This document shows, piece after piece, positions 23,545-42,401 of a stretch of DNA of 64,000 bases; positions within the stretch are counted from its first letter, which is position 1, and each line of letters starts with the position of its first letter. Source of the stretch: Sipunculus nudus (Eukaryota; Annelida; Sipuncula; Golfingiida; Sipunculidae). The notes below the pieces were generated by a model. The model searched no databases, was not told the origin of the DNA, and saw nothing but the letters and a program-made list of their open reading frames with translations. The stretch covers positions 42,051,079 to 42,115,078 of the forward strand of contig CM049309.1 of the NCBI GenBank assembly GCA_026874595.1, given 5' to 3'. The translations under genes were made by a program, and so were the position numbers.

Positions 23545-23744
23545 ATTGTATTAAATGATATTTTTAAATATATATATGTGTATTGTTACTTTTATATATA
23601 TATATAAATTTAATTGTATTAATTGTATTATTTGTATAATGATTATTTTATTATATATACACAGATGAACATGTACATATACGTTTTATTATTTTGGTAT
23701 ATCTATTGTGGAATAAACAGTTTTTGTGCTTTTATGTATAGAGA

Positions 23745-23808
<64 letters not shown>

Positions 23809-23941
23809 AATATATATCATATAATATTTATACATAATATATATACACATACATACACAAATAAGCATGTACACATACGTGCTCTAATTATTTTGATATA
23901 TATATATATATATTTTGGAATAATCAGTTTCTGTGCTATTG

Positions 23942-23993
<52 letters not shown>

Positions 23994-24082
23994 TATATAT
24001 ATATAAAGATATATACATATATATACATGTATGTATAAAGATATACATAATAAATAATATATATATATATATATATATATTA
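23488..24082. repeat. Compound (TA)n block with a duplicated spacer
   Basis: Four TA arrays (about 23488-23540, 23755-23805, 23941-24004, 24058-24080) are separated by non-TA text. Spacers near 23660-23745 and 23860-23945 are diverged copies of each other, both with CATGTACA.ATACGT, TATTTTG, TTGGAATAA.CAGTTT and TGTGCT. The block is therefore a roughly 200-bp tandem duplication containing microsatellites. Tyr/Ile reading frames here are artefacts. Confidence 0.85.
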
Positions 24083-24419
24083 TATTTTTTTAAAACTTAT
24101 ACAAGTATGAAATAAGTATAATGAAGGAGTCATGATTTGTCTTATGTAACCCGAAAAACCGTATCATATGGAAAGCATTGCCGCTGAACTGACTGTGACA
24201 CAGCCGCCAAGTGATATCAATTAAGGAGCTGATGATATACAGGCCTCTTGAAGGCTGTCTATGCTAATGGTATCATGAGATACATTTTCCTTAACAGCTG
24301 TGGAATGTTTTATTTCAACGGTGTCAGGTTTTGTAACATTATTTTACTCAGCCATGAAAGAAAATATGAAAAATTTAGTGGATTAAGCGATGGTTTACGT
24401 TTATTTCCCTAGTAATGCA

Positions 24420-24552
24420 AAAGCACGTGGTGTTTGTTTACTCGCCAAACCACAACGAGGCCAATATGGCCGCCAAACCGTGTTTCCGTGTATCTATGAT
24501 TGGCCTAGAGCAGCGGTGCCATAATAGAGTGGGATACCAGTCTAGGTACTTG
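24420..24552 (-). repeat. Inverted dispersed repeat, right copy
   Basis: Reverse-complement partner of 21410-21555. On the plus strand it reads CACGTGG, TTTACTCGCCAA, GCCAAACCGTGTTTC, then CCATAATAGAGTGGGATACC. The two copies face each other across about 2.9 kb of AT-rich DNA. Confidence 0.75.
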
Positions 24553-24586
24553 GTGCATTTGAACCAAACTTTATTTGGCGATATTG

Positions 24587-24612
24587 CGAAACCATCTCTG
24601 GAGATGGTTTCG
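24587..24612. repeat. 26-bp hairpin palindrome
   Basis: Perfect 12-bp arms CGAAACCATCTC and GAGATGGTTTCG separated by TG. It lies just right of the inverted repeat copy. Confidence 0.85.
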
Positions 24613-25158
24613 GATTCGCAAAAAAAGGTCCACTCGATCATTATACTTGCATGACGGCGGCATTGTACCAAAGTAGAGCATTTTTTATTAATTTTTAATT
24701 ATGCTATTTATTGATACACTTGATGCCTATTAGAGTTAAATAAGCAATGATTTAGATAGGCCTATAGTCTTTTGGAAGTGTTTTGAAATTGTTATATTCC
24801 CATCTTTTAGCACTGTATAAAGATGAGATGCACGTATCCCGCATGTACATGTCGTTTGATACGTGGATATATTATAGGACACAGATAAATAGATTATTTT
24901 CATCATAGTTGCAATATAAATTGGCCAGTTACAATTAATAATGCCCTCACCTATAGTTTAAAAGTGCCAAGGCATAGATCTCTAACTTTTGATAATATTT
25001 TCATCATCAACGCATTTAATTATATGAAATAATTTACGATGTTATCATAATTTGTCTATTAAAACAGAAACCTTCCACTTATGAATACAAGGCAAAACCA
25101 TACTTAAAGATCCGGTTTTCTCCAGATTTTGAGGAGTGTTAGAAAGAACAATCCGTTA

Positions 25159-25554
25159 AGCTGTGTTCCCATGTATCCGCAAAAAACGTATCCGCAAAAG
25201 ACGTACGTACGTTCCATAGTGCGCAGTCCGCAAAAACTGTTTCCATAAGTACGTACGTTTTTCTTTCGGATACCTTTTCACGTGCCTCATTTGAAACTGC
25301 AAGGACGACAGGCAGGAAGAAGGTCAAACCTGGCGCCGGGGCACTGTTGGGAAATGTAGGCTTTTTTGTCATCCGCAAAACGGATGAATCGCTCACCGAT
25401 CCGTTTCGATGCTGTCCGTTTTTTTTTTTTTTTTGCGGATACGCATGCGGAGCACGTTAAAACGTACATATGGAAACAGTTCATCTTAAAAAGAGGGATG
25501 CGATTTTTTTTTGCGTACGAGACGTACGAGATTTACGGATGAATGGAAACACTT
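25159..25554. mobile_element. PIF/Harbinger-like MITE, 396 bp
   Basis: The left end AGCTGTGTTCCCATGTATCC and the inward-read right end AAGTGTTTCCATTCATCCG are imperfect inverted repeats, flanked on both sides by TTA (25156-25158 and 25555-25557). A TTA-type 3-bp duplication fits PIF/Harbinger elements. The inside is non-coding and contains many ATCCGCAAAA and GTACGTACGT motifs. The superfamily is inferred from the target site and end structure only. Confidence 0.65.
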
Positions 25555-26297
25555 TTATAGAGCTTTGCTATCACCATTTTCCTGGGTCTTGCTCACAATA
25601 AATTCAAAAAGTTATGATGCACAATTTAAGGTGAAATACACAAAACTGCCAAGCTATATCTTCCGTGTAGAACATTTGTCAATACAATATAATGTATAAA
25701 TAAGAGCGTTCGGGATTGGGTTTTCAATCATCTTCGATTATTGTAAGACAAAAGCAACTAATAAACGACTATTAATCGAATTTCATTATTTGTTTATTAG
25801 AGAAAACGGTAATTAATCGATTAATTCATTTTGATCATTTACCTGTTATAGTTATTGATTATATTTAAACTTGGAAGGACCCGTGGCCATTCTGACACGT
25901 TTCCACATTTCACAATCTCAACTATCCTTCAGCCCCTATAATCGACATTAATCGTCGTCATTAATCATGCAGAGACGTTATTAACCGTGCTGTTTTAGCT
26001 TTACTCATCACCAGGTGAAGCACGATTATAACACTCCCCCCCCCCCCCTCCCCCCACACACACACTTCCTTGTGGTTCTGGCAGACTTGAGAGATTGATT
26101 CCCCTGTATATTCATACATACATAAAAACATACATATACCCCTGTCTGTCAGTAAGAAAACCTATAACAAAATGATCCAACTCAAAATTGTCATGACGAT
26201 TTGTTTAATTGATAATATGTACATAATCTCGATAGATATTCTGTTAATATTACAAACATGTTAATTGAACTTGTAAACAATATTCCATGCAACAGCA

Positions 26298-26298
26298 C

Positions 26299-26351
<53 letters not shown>
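26298..26351. repeat. (CT)n microsatellite
   Basis: A CT run of about 50 bp followed by a short GTGTGTG stretch. Confidence 0.95.
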
Positions 26352-26358
<7 letters not shown>

Positions 26359-26683
26359 TTACTGTAGCCTGTTTCAAATATTAACCACTACATTTTCCTT
26401 GGATTTTATAGATAGCATGAGGATATAGACGTGGAAAAAATCCACATCGCCAAATCGGAAAACGATTGAAAGGACCTCTGGTGTGTGTGCGGTACACTAG
26501 TTTAGGGTTCTTGGCACTGCGCAGAACCGCAGGCGAAAATAAATGCAGTAAATTAAATGAAACACTTTTTAATTGCTCAGTCGCACTATAGATACAGATG
26601 ACAACAGTGCTGTTCAGTGATATCTGGAAGTCATATAATTCTACACGGATTATCATAATCGATGTTTCCATTCCATTCACTTA

Positions 26684-33141
<6,458 letters not shown>

Positions 33142-33702
33142 CTGAGAGACAACACAGGTCCTAAATTTTCACGTGCGTGCCTCTAAACATCAATGATACC
33201 ACGCTTATCTCTATGTGAAGAGCAAGGTCCAATCGCCTCCTGATACATAATACATGAGTCCTTCTATCCCTGCTCGTGTGTTGTGCCTTCTTGTTGCCGT
33301 ATTGTATGGTTTTAGCACTGGTGTTTGTTTTTGTGCAAATGTCACCAGGGGGTACGTTCAGTTTCGTACAGGTACACGGGTACACCTCCAGCTGGTGAGA
33401 ACAGCGATCTTCCTGAGACATTACTCCAAGGCCGCCCTCGTGCCTTTGCCTCCGTGTGGAGCGGAAACACTGTTTACAGCAGTAATTTACAAGTGTTCAG
33501 TGATCACAGCACAGACAACCGTTCTAGGAATGCTGAATCATTCACAAACTTATGTATATATAATGCCTTGTTCTCTTGAGTCCTCAGGATAGTGTTCATT
33601 CATGCGAAACACTGTAAGACTTGACCCGTCCCTTTGTTTTGCTTTCGCCGATTCTGAGTGAAAGGGGTCCTCCAACCCTGTTGTGGACACCCTATTTTAA
33701 TA

Positions 33703-33770
33703 CTAGAAAAAGCATTCAGAGGGCGCAGACCTCAACCAATGCAGCGGAATATATACCATACAAGGTGAAA
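33703..33770. repeat. MITE-like dispersed repeat, partial copy 2
   Basis: CTAGAAAAAGCATTCAGAGG followed by GCAGACCTCAACCAATGCAG matches the left end of the repeat at 29369. The match fades after about 70 bp. Confidence 0.6.
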
Positions 33771-34872
33771 TGACATTGCTTGTAGTACCCCAGTATCGGT
33801 TTCAATACACTCCGATATCCAAACAAAAAAGTTAGAACTAACAGCTTCTCACCTTTTAACTATATGATGTCTGCATAAAAAAATCGTTTTAAACGTCTGT
33901 TTGATTGGTATATTCACAGGAGGTTTACATAATAATTAGTTGGCTAAAATGTTATAACTTTTTTTACATGTGGGTCTGAAACCAACTTAATGCTCAGAAA
34001 CAGCCTGTCATCTTTTCAAACATGGCAGCTTGATTTACATCTGCTATACCACTACTACTAGGGGGCCCCCTTGTGCTATTCAAATTAGACTGTTACTCTT
34101 CCCCTAGACTTTCCAACTTGAGTCTTGAGATAGTTATATTTTTGTTCTGGGTATATCCTACATGGTTGTTTAATTAATTTTTATATTTAAAATTCTCAGC
34201 TATTGGCGTCTAAATACATCTTTCTCAATTTTCTGTAAGGCTACAAAATCTTAAATACCTTTCATGATAACACTCCCTGATCAGTTTTCATAAATAAAAA
34301 AATATATATGTACATCAATAAAACTGTTAAACGTCAGCTCTTTTCCTGTTTCGGTTGGAAAAATTAATAGAAACATCACTGATATGACAAAATTTCAGTT
34401 TTTACCACAAGTTTCATGGTGATTGAAATGTACATAATAATTCGATTCGTTTCCTCATTCATCAACAATTATCACTGGAAAAGTGTTATAACTAATGTGG
34501 TTTTAAATCATAATTATCCCATGGCGAGATTGTGTTAATTTTGTCTTTGGTCATTCTTCTTTGCTACTCTAGTTATAATACAACCACATGTACACAGGCT
34601 GTATGCAGGAACAACAGCTGCTGGATTATGGGTGACTACCTGTTATTTCGATCGATGTGCCGTTATATACTTGTAGTGTGACGAAAGGCAACTTGCGCTC
34701 CGGTACACTTCAAGCAGCTCTAAGCAACTCTAAGCCAGGTAAAAGGTATGAGATTTTCAACTTTGTGATGGAATGCCCGACCGGACACGTGCAAAATTCC
34801 TATTGACTTTTTATCGGTTCTAAATTGTATTGGCCAAAAGGAACTTTCGGATATACATGTACTAAGTTTTCA

Positions 34873-34971
34873 CATGGCGTAGCCAGGATTGATGGAGGGG
34901 AGGGTGCCATGAGGGGCGTAAATATGTATGGGTATTATGAAAACTAAGCGTTATCTATAATATGTTGTATT

Positions 34972-35028
<57 letters not shown>

Positions 35029-35774
35029 CTATACGTTATATATTTTAGTGTATGAAAATATTTTTATTTTCATTTATGAACCATGCTTATATTAAGTTTA
35101 ATTACAGGTACATGGAGAGGTGTCCCCCTCCCATATATTGGGAAATTTTTTGTGTATGCAATGTTAAGAGGAAATTTTGAGACAATTTTCATATTAAATA
35201 TGAGGATTTTCTGTTAATAAAAAAACTGTTCTCTTATGTCTTTGCGTTATGTAGCCAAACTTTAGAGGAGTTCAATATTTAATATTTATATTTCTTCATG
35301 ATTTGGATATAAAATTTCAATCGTTTTCAACATGTTAAAGTCAATGGCGCAAAGGCGCACTTACGTTTATGCAAAATAGTATCTTTTAAATGTACTGCTC
35401 GGAGTAAAATAACTGATATGTTAAAGTCTTATGTTAAACATTGCATTTTACCCTGGTCCGGGGTCTCGACAGCACACAGGACTACTAAGAGTACAGAACG
35501 CGAGTTCACCGGTATCACCAGAGGATCCGTGAGATTGTTCACGGTCGACCCAAACCAGGTCCTGGTGCTCTGCAGTTTTTCTGCCACTGTCATCATCTAC
35601 TAACGAATTTAAAAATAAATAAACTGCAGATAACTTAAATAAAATCTAATTGCTAAGTAGTAAAAAGAAATGTGAAAAAGTATTAATTAGATTAAGTGAA
35701 ATTCTGAAAGGACTGCGAATACAGTTGCGAATACTGGTTGCCCCCCCCCCCCCCCCCCGGCGGCTACGCCCCTG
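34873..35774. mobile_element. hAT-like MITE with CAGGGGCGTAGCC ends
   Basis: The left end CATGGCGTAGCCAGGATT and inward-read right end CAGGGGCGTAGCCGCCG are imperfect inverted repeats. Flanks TTTTCA and GTTTCA resemble each other but are not a clean 8-bp duplication. The inside holds a (TA)n array (about 34974-35026) and a C run near 35740. No transposase is present. Confidence 0.6.
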
Positions 35775-35939
35775 GTTTCAGGTGGTTCTGTCACCACTGC
35801 GTTCAATTTCTTGACAATCCTCTTAAACCTCTGGACAGCAACTTCCAAAACCTGGCATTATTAAAGAGTAACCTGTGAACTGTTGTCTATAATAATAGGT
35901 GCCTAACTGGTGTCTTATGTGTGAGACTGGTGACCTCTC

Positions 35940-36620
35940 GCCTTTGCATGGCTTCCATCCGTACATATATCTTTGGTATAAATTACAGATATTTTCAGAT
36001 ATCCATAAAAAAAATGATTGCTCTATTTCGTACACCAGACAGATGGCACCACCTAAAATCTTTTTTTGCATGGGGTCCATTCATGCTTTTTTTTCTAAAT
36101 AAAAACCTCACATATTTCAGGAGTGATTTGACGTATCGGCCTGAAATGTTGCATGTCCATATATCTTGTGTTGCTTTATCTCCTGTACAAGACTGGTGGC
36201 GACACCTACAAGTATTCTTCCTTAGGTTCATCCATGCGTCTGTATTTCAGGAGTGGTTTGATGTGGTGGCCTGAAATGTTGCATGTCAAAAAGTCTTGGA
36301 TAGCTTTCGCATACTCAAGACTTGAGTCGCCACCCACAATAGTTTTTTTTCTTTATCCTCCATATATATACTGGCCATGCACATGTCCGAGGAGTGGTCT
36401 GGTGTATAGCCCAGAAATGGTGCATTTTCATATATCTTGGAAAGTTTTATTTTGTACATAAGGCTACCTATAATTTTTGTACGTGGCCTCTATCCATGCA
36501 CATATCTCAGGAGAGATTTCATGTTTTGTCCTGAAATAGTTGAGATCCATAGCTCTTTGGCAGCTTTATCTGGTACACAAGACTGATGGCATCACATGCA
36601 ATCATTTGGGTGACATCCAA
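35940..36620 (+). repeat. Array of the ~140-bp palindrome repeat, locus 2
   Basis: About five degenerate units with ACAAGACTGGTGGCGACACC or variants, a CATCCATGC stretch and CAGGAGTGGTTTGATGT-GCCTGAAAT. It has the same orientation as 6930-7280. The three-base variation in the core palindrome shows it is older than the array at 12590-13836. Confidence 0.75.
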
Positions 36621-36730
36621 CGATGCTTTGATTTTGGTTGAAAAACACACACATCTCAGGACTTATAAAAACTTTATTTATTTAGCATGGATTGTACAAC
36701 TAGTTATAATAACTAATACGGGGCACTCAC

Positions 36731-36899
36731 CATGGCTCGGATGGTGGCGTTTGCTAGTCTTTGGAGGTGGAGGAAACCGAAGAAAACCACCGGCCTTGGA
36801 CGGGCAGCTACAATCCACTCTCACTGTGCATATGAACAAACCCATTCTCCAGATAAGAGATCTGTCTATGAAGCTCAAGAATAGATCTCCGGCACACAT
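36731..36899 (-). CDS. Candidate 5' exon of the unrecognised gene
   Basis: A strong donor (CCATG then GTGAGT) ends an open stretch whose phase matches the exon at 33141: one base is left over and the next exon begins with the two needed to complete a Gly codon. The frame is open back to an ATG at 36899, directly preceded by an in-frame TGA, and would add 66 residues including FPPPPKTSKRHHPSHG. It could equally be a 5' UTR exon, with translation starting at 33112. Support is only the splice site and phase. Confidence 0.4.
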
Positions 36900-37007
36900 T
36901 CATTCAAACAGGACGATTTTGAGCCGAAATCGAGCTGTTGTGCCGGAAATTGTAAATAACAATAATTAGGTCACTGGAACAAATATATAAAATGAATTGA
37001 CAACATT

Positions 37008-37662
37008 TAGGGGAGGATCCAGGATTTAGGTAAAAGGGGGGGGGGGCAACCTAGGAGTACTAATGGAAACCCTGAAAAAGGTCCCCAGGCCCGGGAAAGG
37101 GGGAGGGGGGTCCAGGCCACGAAATTTTGTCTGAAACCCTTTAAAGGTGCCCAATCACCTACCTTTTGAAAAAGAATTTTTGTGATTTCTGTCTTCCTCT
37201 GTGTATACATTAATGATCTAAGGGCAATTCTGGTTAAGAAAAGTTCTTATAAGGCCTCCGTGAAGGATACATGAAATTGTTTATCAACATGTTTGTAAAA
37301 ACAGCATTTTTGACAAACAGGAAAAACATGTAACCTAAGGTGGTAGGTTGCTTATATGCGGAGGTAGAAAGGTCAGTTGTTGCAAAACGTCATTTGCAAA
37401 GTTCTGGCTTATCTGACTTGCCGCCAGATGCCCTTGTTGAATTGGTTTTTATTATTTTGGCAGGCCTCTACATATTATGAACACGTTAAAATACACAAAA
37501 CACGCAGCCTGTGTGCGGTGATATCCACGTTTTCTAGACTATTTTTGTAAATGCTCCAAGGGGTTACCTTTAGTTCTTAAAGGTCAGATCGATGATTGGG
37601 CCCTTTAAAAAAGGTTGCGGTGGATCAAAAAGGAGGGGTCCGGACCCCTGCATCTGCTTCTG
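37008..37662. mobile_element. Possible hAT-like MITE
   Basis: The left end AGGGGAGGATCCAGGATTTA and inward-read right end CAGAAGCAGATGCAGGGGTC show patchy inverted similarity, both followed by G-rich text. No clean target-site duplication was seen. The call rests on resemblance to the other CAGGGGCGGAT-type elements in the window. Confidence 0.4.
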
Positions 37663-38047
37663 ACATTAATTCCAAATCTAACATTTATAAAGAATGTTAT
37701 TCTCTTTTTTTTTGTTCGAATTTACGTAAAACCAGGGGAACTATATTGCGACCAGGTCATTGTGTGATAATTTAGATCCATATTCAGTGCTGCCCAACCA
37801 GTCAACAGCACTGATTGCTATACCAGCAGCATTCATACCAGCAGTGAGCTATTTGACATACACAAATGAACTGTAAACAGTCCTAGTCAAGTGTTCCCAT
37901 GACACATGTCCCTGAATGCCTACAGAAATTAACAGCAATTTTAGCTGCATATTTAAAAATCGTGAGGTCGAAAGCCTTTATTTTAAACTAATGAACCTTT
38001 TCAATTGATCATTTGTGAAATACACACTGAATCTATTGAATGTCCAT

Positions 38048-38645
38048 GATTCTGGAACAAGTCAATGACCCAATCTGTATTTAACTGATATATGTCAAAG
38101 TGAAAGGCTGGGTTACTTTTATGATTCTAGAACAAGTCAATGACCCAATCTGTATTTAACTGGTGTATGTCAAAGTGAAAGGTAAAGTTACTTTTATGAT
38201 TCTGGAACAAGTCAATGCCCCATCTGTATTTAACTGGTGTATGTCAAAGTGAAAGGTGAAGTTACTTTTATGATTCTGGAACAAGTCAATGACCCAATCT
38301 GTATTTAACTGATATATGTCAAAGTGAAAGGTAAAGTTACTTTTATGATTCTGGAACAAGTCAATGACCCAATCTGTATTTAACAGATATATGTGAAAGT
38401 GAAAGGTGGGGTTCTTTTAATGATTCTGGAACAAGTCAATGACCCAATCTGTATTTAACTGGTGTATGTCAAAGTGAAAGGTGAAGTTACTTTTATTATT
38501 CTGGAACAAGTCGATGACCCATCTGTATTTAACTGGTATATGACAAAGTGTAAGGTGAAGTTACTTTCATGATTCTGGAACAAGTCAATGACCCATTTGT
38601 ATTTAACTGGTATATGTCAAAGTGAAAGGTGAAGTTACTTTTAAC
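38048..38645. repeat. 75-bp tandem repeat, eight copies
   Basis: Units begin GATTCTGGAACAAGTCAATG at 38048, 38123, 38198, 38272, 38347, 38422, 38497 and 38571. The last unit ends near 38645. The period of 75 is a multiple of three, which produces an apparent minus-strand reading frame with no biological support. Confidence 0.93.
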
Positions 38646-38649
38646 CCCA

Positions 38650-40850
38650 AATAATCTTTCGTAATTTGATCGTATAGAAAGTAAGAAAAATACTTTTAAA
38701 CATTCAGATTATCAGTATATTATCAGTTCACTTAAAGTGGTAGGCTAAGGTTAAAATTATCTTCATATGCGCCATTTTTAGAGAGTGATAAGGACATAAG
38801 GACTCTTGGAGCAACAGTGGTAAAAGAATTTAATTAGTTATTTACCAAAAGGACACAACAGATTCTGATGCCATTGTCAAATCAACTGTAACATTTCATC
38901 TAGAATTATAAGATTAATCATACTGTAGTTTTGAAGTTTTTGTTATTGGGATTGTATACTCTGAAACATGTCACATTTGCCCCTCTCCCCCTTACTGTCC
39001 ATGTATTTCAACAGATTTGTTAACATCCAGCATGCTGTTGATTTTTTTTTTTTACCTTTACTTATGTATAGCCTTCCATTCACCAAAACGATATCTCCTG
39101 AATTTAATGTGCTGAAAAATAAGCATATAAGGTATGATGATATATACTGCATCTTATGGTGCGATGGGAAAAAAACAAGGTTTATTGTATTGTGTGATTT
39201 AAAATGGGAGAATGGTTTGTTCCTTGCATCTTTAATCACTTAGTCATTCAGTGATTATTACAATATGATCTATAATTGAAATTATTGAGTTGTTTTTCCT
39301 GTCTCCAGATGGCGCCAAACATGGTCTGAATTGCGCCTGTGTACTTACGGGACCTTCAGAGTTTAGATCATCAATGAAACGTGTTTTAAACTCCATGGTC
39401 ACGTGGTGTTACTGATGAGTTCCAGAATCTGTGGTTTAATTAAAAAGTAGATTTTTTCCCCCAAATTTCATTGGTGAAAATGGTTTAAAATGTTTGGGTA
39501 AAAAAGATCCAATTTGTTCAGCTGTCTGTAGAAAATATTCCTATTTAGTATTTAGTCATATACATGGTGAATATTGGAATTACGCAAAAGGCTCTAAACT
39601 TCAGCTATATATATTTAAATAACCTTAAATTTGTTATCAAACCTTAAACTGTTTAATTTAAGTGCAGTTTATTTTGTCAGATTATTTTTGCCATTTTTTT
39701 AGATTTTCTATGTATGGTCATTTGGTAAAACATACGACTAGACTTTCTAACATTGCCTGTAAATAAGGTAGGCCAAATTCTTGGCGGGGGTAAGAAAGGG
39801 TGACGTCTCCTTTTAAGGTACTGGTATATGTTATCTTTAATTTCTAGATACGAGCCAGCATTCAGATAGCTGTGACAACCCGACACAGTAGGCAATGATA
39901 CTTGGGCTGGCAAGCCTACTTGAGTCGTGATACAAGCAAAATCGAGGAATGCAAATTGGTCGTCCATCATGTTGTATTCATATTGTGAAAAAACAGCCCA
40001 TAATCTTACAATTATGCTAAGAATGATGTTTAAAACAAAATAATACAGGTGAATTCACAACCCAGACTGAAACTTCGTCTCTATGGTAAGGAATCATTTC
40101 CTGTATCGCTTACAAGTTGGCTGCGTCAGGTAACCCGTGAGAGCCATGCCTGTATTCATGTTGTCAGAATATGCTGTATTTAAACGGAACTTTTCTCGCT
40201 CGTGTGTGGTGTTGTTAGAAAGTATACTAAAATGCTAACGATAAGTCTGGTATATAGCAATTGACAGTGTACCTATAGGCCATGAGGCGTTGTCAAAAAT
40301 GACGAAAATATTTGCATTCTCATGGGGCCTTATAATGTGTTCCTCAGACCTCGATGTAAAGGAACTGTGACAGCCAGTAATCTGGTCGTAATGTCAGAGG
40401 GCCAATATGGTCCTGCATTCAGAATGCAGTCATCAGAGAAGGGAAATTCTCACAGCAAAGTTTTATCCTTCACCTTAGTGACAGCTTGGAGTCCATGCAG
40501 GCTCAAGAGTGTTCTTTGTCATCAATTTTCACAGAGTTTACATGAAGAAGTAAGTATTCGTTTAATTATTTTGTACTTTTCATCTGTACAGGTCATATTA
40601 GTGAGTTCTATCACTTAATGTAGCATTCTTTGATTTAGGGATAACATTTTTAATATCCAAATTTATTAATAATGTGTATATTTTGCCTTTTAATATGCCC
40701 TCGAGTATGGGGCTTCTTATATTCGTTTTATAACGTTCGAACATTTTAATATTAATATAACACGTAACATATAACAAATAAATATTTATATAAATATATA
40801 TATGTATGTGTGTTTCTGTTATCCTGTTTAGGCTTATAGATATAAGATGA
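38650..40850. other. Intergenic DNA, no gene recognised
   Basis: No supported exon. An open stretch at 40322-40549 ends in GAAGAA then GTAAGT, a good donor, but it has no recognisable protein content and no partner exon. It may be chance or a non-coding transcript. Confidence 0.4.
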
Positions 40851-40859
40851 ATTAATGCC

Positions 40860-40879
40860 GGGGGGGGGGGGGGGGGGGA
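40860..40879 (+). repeat. G homopolymer
   Basis: An uninterrupted run of about 20 G followed by AGG. It is a simple sequence. Confidence 0.85.
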
Positions 40880-41957
40880 GGTATCCATTTTGTCCTACGA
40901 CCACACACATACAGCATTTTTTTAAAGGTTTGTCGCAGCGCCATCTACCTGAAACTATGCCAGTGTACCCAGCGGGTAAACTCGGCCAATGGAAAACACG
41001 TCACGTGCGAAACCGAGCGAAGTAGTGCGGACCTGTCCCAAGGGAAGAATGGTTAATGTGCTTGTTTTTTTTTTTTAACAAAAAATATATTTATGTAATG
41101 TTTTATGGTGTATGCCCTTAATTTTCCTGTTTGCACGCAATATAAAATCATTTTCTGTGTGTCCACCAAAACATGGACATGAAGAGAGTTATGTATAACA
41201 AGTATATTTGAAGAGGATAGAATTGCGCATGTGAACAGCCAGCGCCCTCTAGCGTAGAAACTCTAAACAATTTTGTACATATCAGGGTGTCCAGGACAAC
41301 ATGACAGGCTCAAACAATTTCAGTAAAATAATTTACAGTGTATATTAATAAGTAAAATCTTGATTACAAAATTAAAGTTTTGTATGTCTTTTTCAAAAAT
41401 GGATTTTTTTTCAATAAAACTTTTCAATCTTTTTTTTTTATCAAAATTTGTTTAAGCCTGTCATGTTGTCCTACACACCCATTAATAGGGAGATGTTCTC
41501 ATAAGAATGAATTCAGAATACTTATAATGAGGTTAAATATTAACAAATCATTTTCATATCGGCATAGTCATTAATTTGGTAGAGTGTTATGTCAAGTTCC
41601 CCCAGTGTTTTAGTTTTTTATGCTTGCCAATTAGAGATTTTTCCCCGAGCTGACTTTATTTGTCGGATTCAGTCTACTACGGAAAATTATGTATTGGACT
41701 GTATGTTTTATGTGGATGACATTTCCATTTTAAAGGGAAAATCTCTTATTTAATGTGGACACATGACTAAGAAACAACAAAATGGAAAACACGTACGCCT
41801 ACACGCACACTTACACGCACACTCACCCAGACCCCTACACACACATTCACTCCATGCCGTAAAGCATATGCTGAACAGTAAAAGTAAAAATTAACAATAG
41901 CAAGATTGTAAATCAATTTGAGAATTAGCGCAACAGTCACCGGGTTAAGATCATATG

Positions 41958-42401
41958 CAAGGGCGGATTTAGGGAGAGGGGGAGGCCCCCCCCCCTCCTT
42001 TTTGACCTAACAAAAAAAATCTGGAGAAATAACTCACAGTACACCAAGTGAATAGAAAAGTTACAATGTATGTTTTGCTTATAATGCATTTAAGCGACCC
42101 CAAAGATTGCACGATTACAACCTAAATTTTAAAAAAATTCTGCCGCTGGGCCATTACCACCCGCTCTCCTCCCTCCCCAAGCTCCCCCCTCCCCTCCCCC
42201 CCCCAACCCCCCCCCAACCCCCCCCCCCCCCCCCCAACCCACCTCCGCGCTTCGCGCCTCGGCTCAATAGCAACGCGGCCACGCAAAGTTAGCGCCCCCC
42301 CCCCCCACCCCCTTTCCGGACGTGAGGACCTTTTTTTATGTTTTATCATTTGTCTTCCTGGTTTGGATCCTTCCTTTCCCTAAATCCTTGACCCGCTACT
42401 G
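41958..42401. mobile_element. hAT-like MITE with very C-rich interior
   Basis: The left end CAAGGGCGGATTTAGGGAGA and inward-read right end CAGTAGCGGGTCAAGGATTT (continuing AGGGAAAGG) are inverted repeats with a 5-bp insertion on one side. The inside has long C runs (about 42180-42240 and 42294-42312) around a short CCGCGCTTCGCGCCTCGG hairpin. It is related in its ends to the autonomous hAT at 13847. Pro/Gly frames here are artefacts. Confidence 0.62.

Noticed and set aside
23419-24115. Tyr/Ile-rich open frames on both strands
   Set aside because: Translation of TA microsatellites.
38156-38359. Minus-strand repetitive open frame
   Set aside because: Produced by a 75-bp tandem repeat whose length is a multiple of three.
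39677-39970. Minus-strand 97-codon open frame starting MMDDQFAF
   Set aside because: No recognised motif and no good splice partners nearby, so chance is more likely.
42107-42349. Pro-rich (plus) and Gly-rich (minus) open frames
   Set aside because: Translation of C runs inside a MITE.
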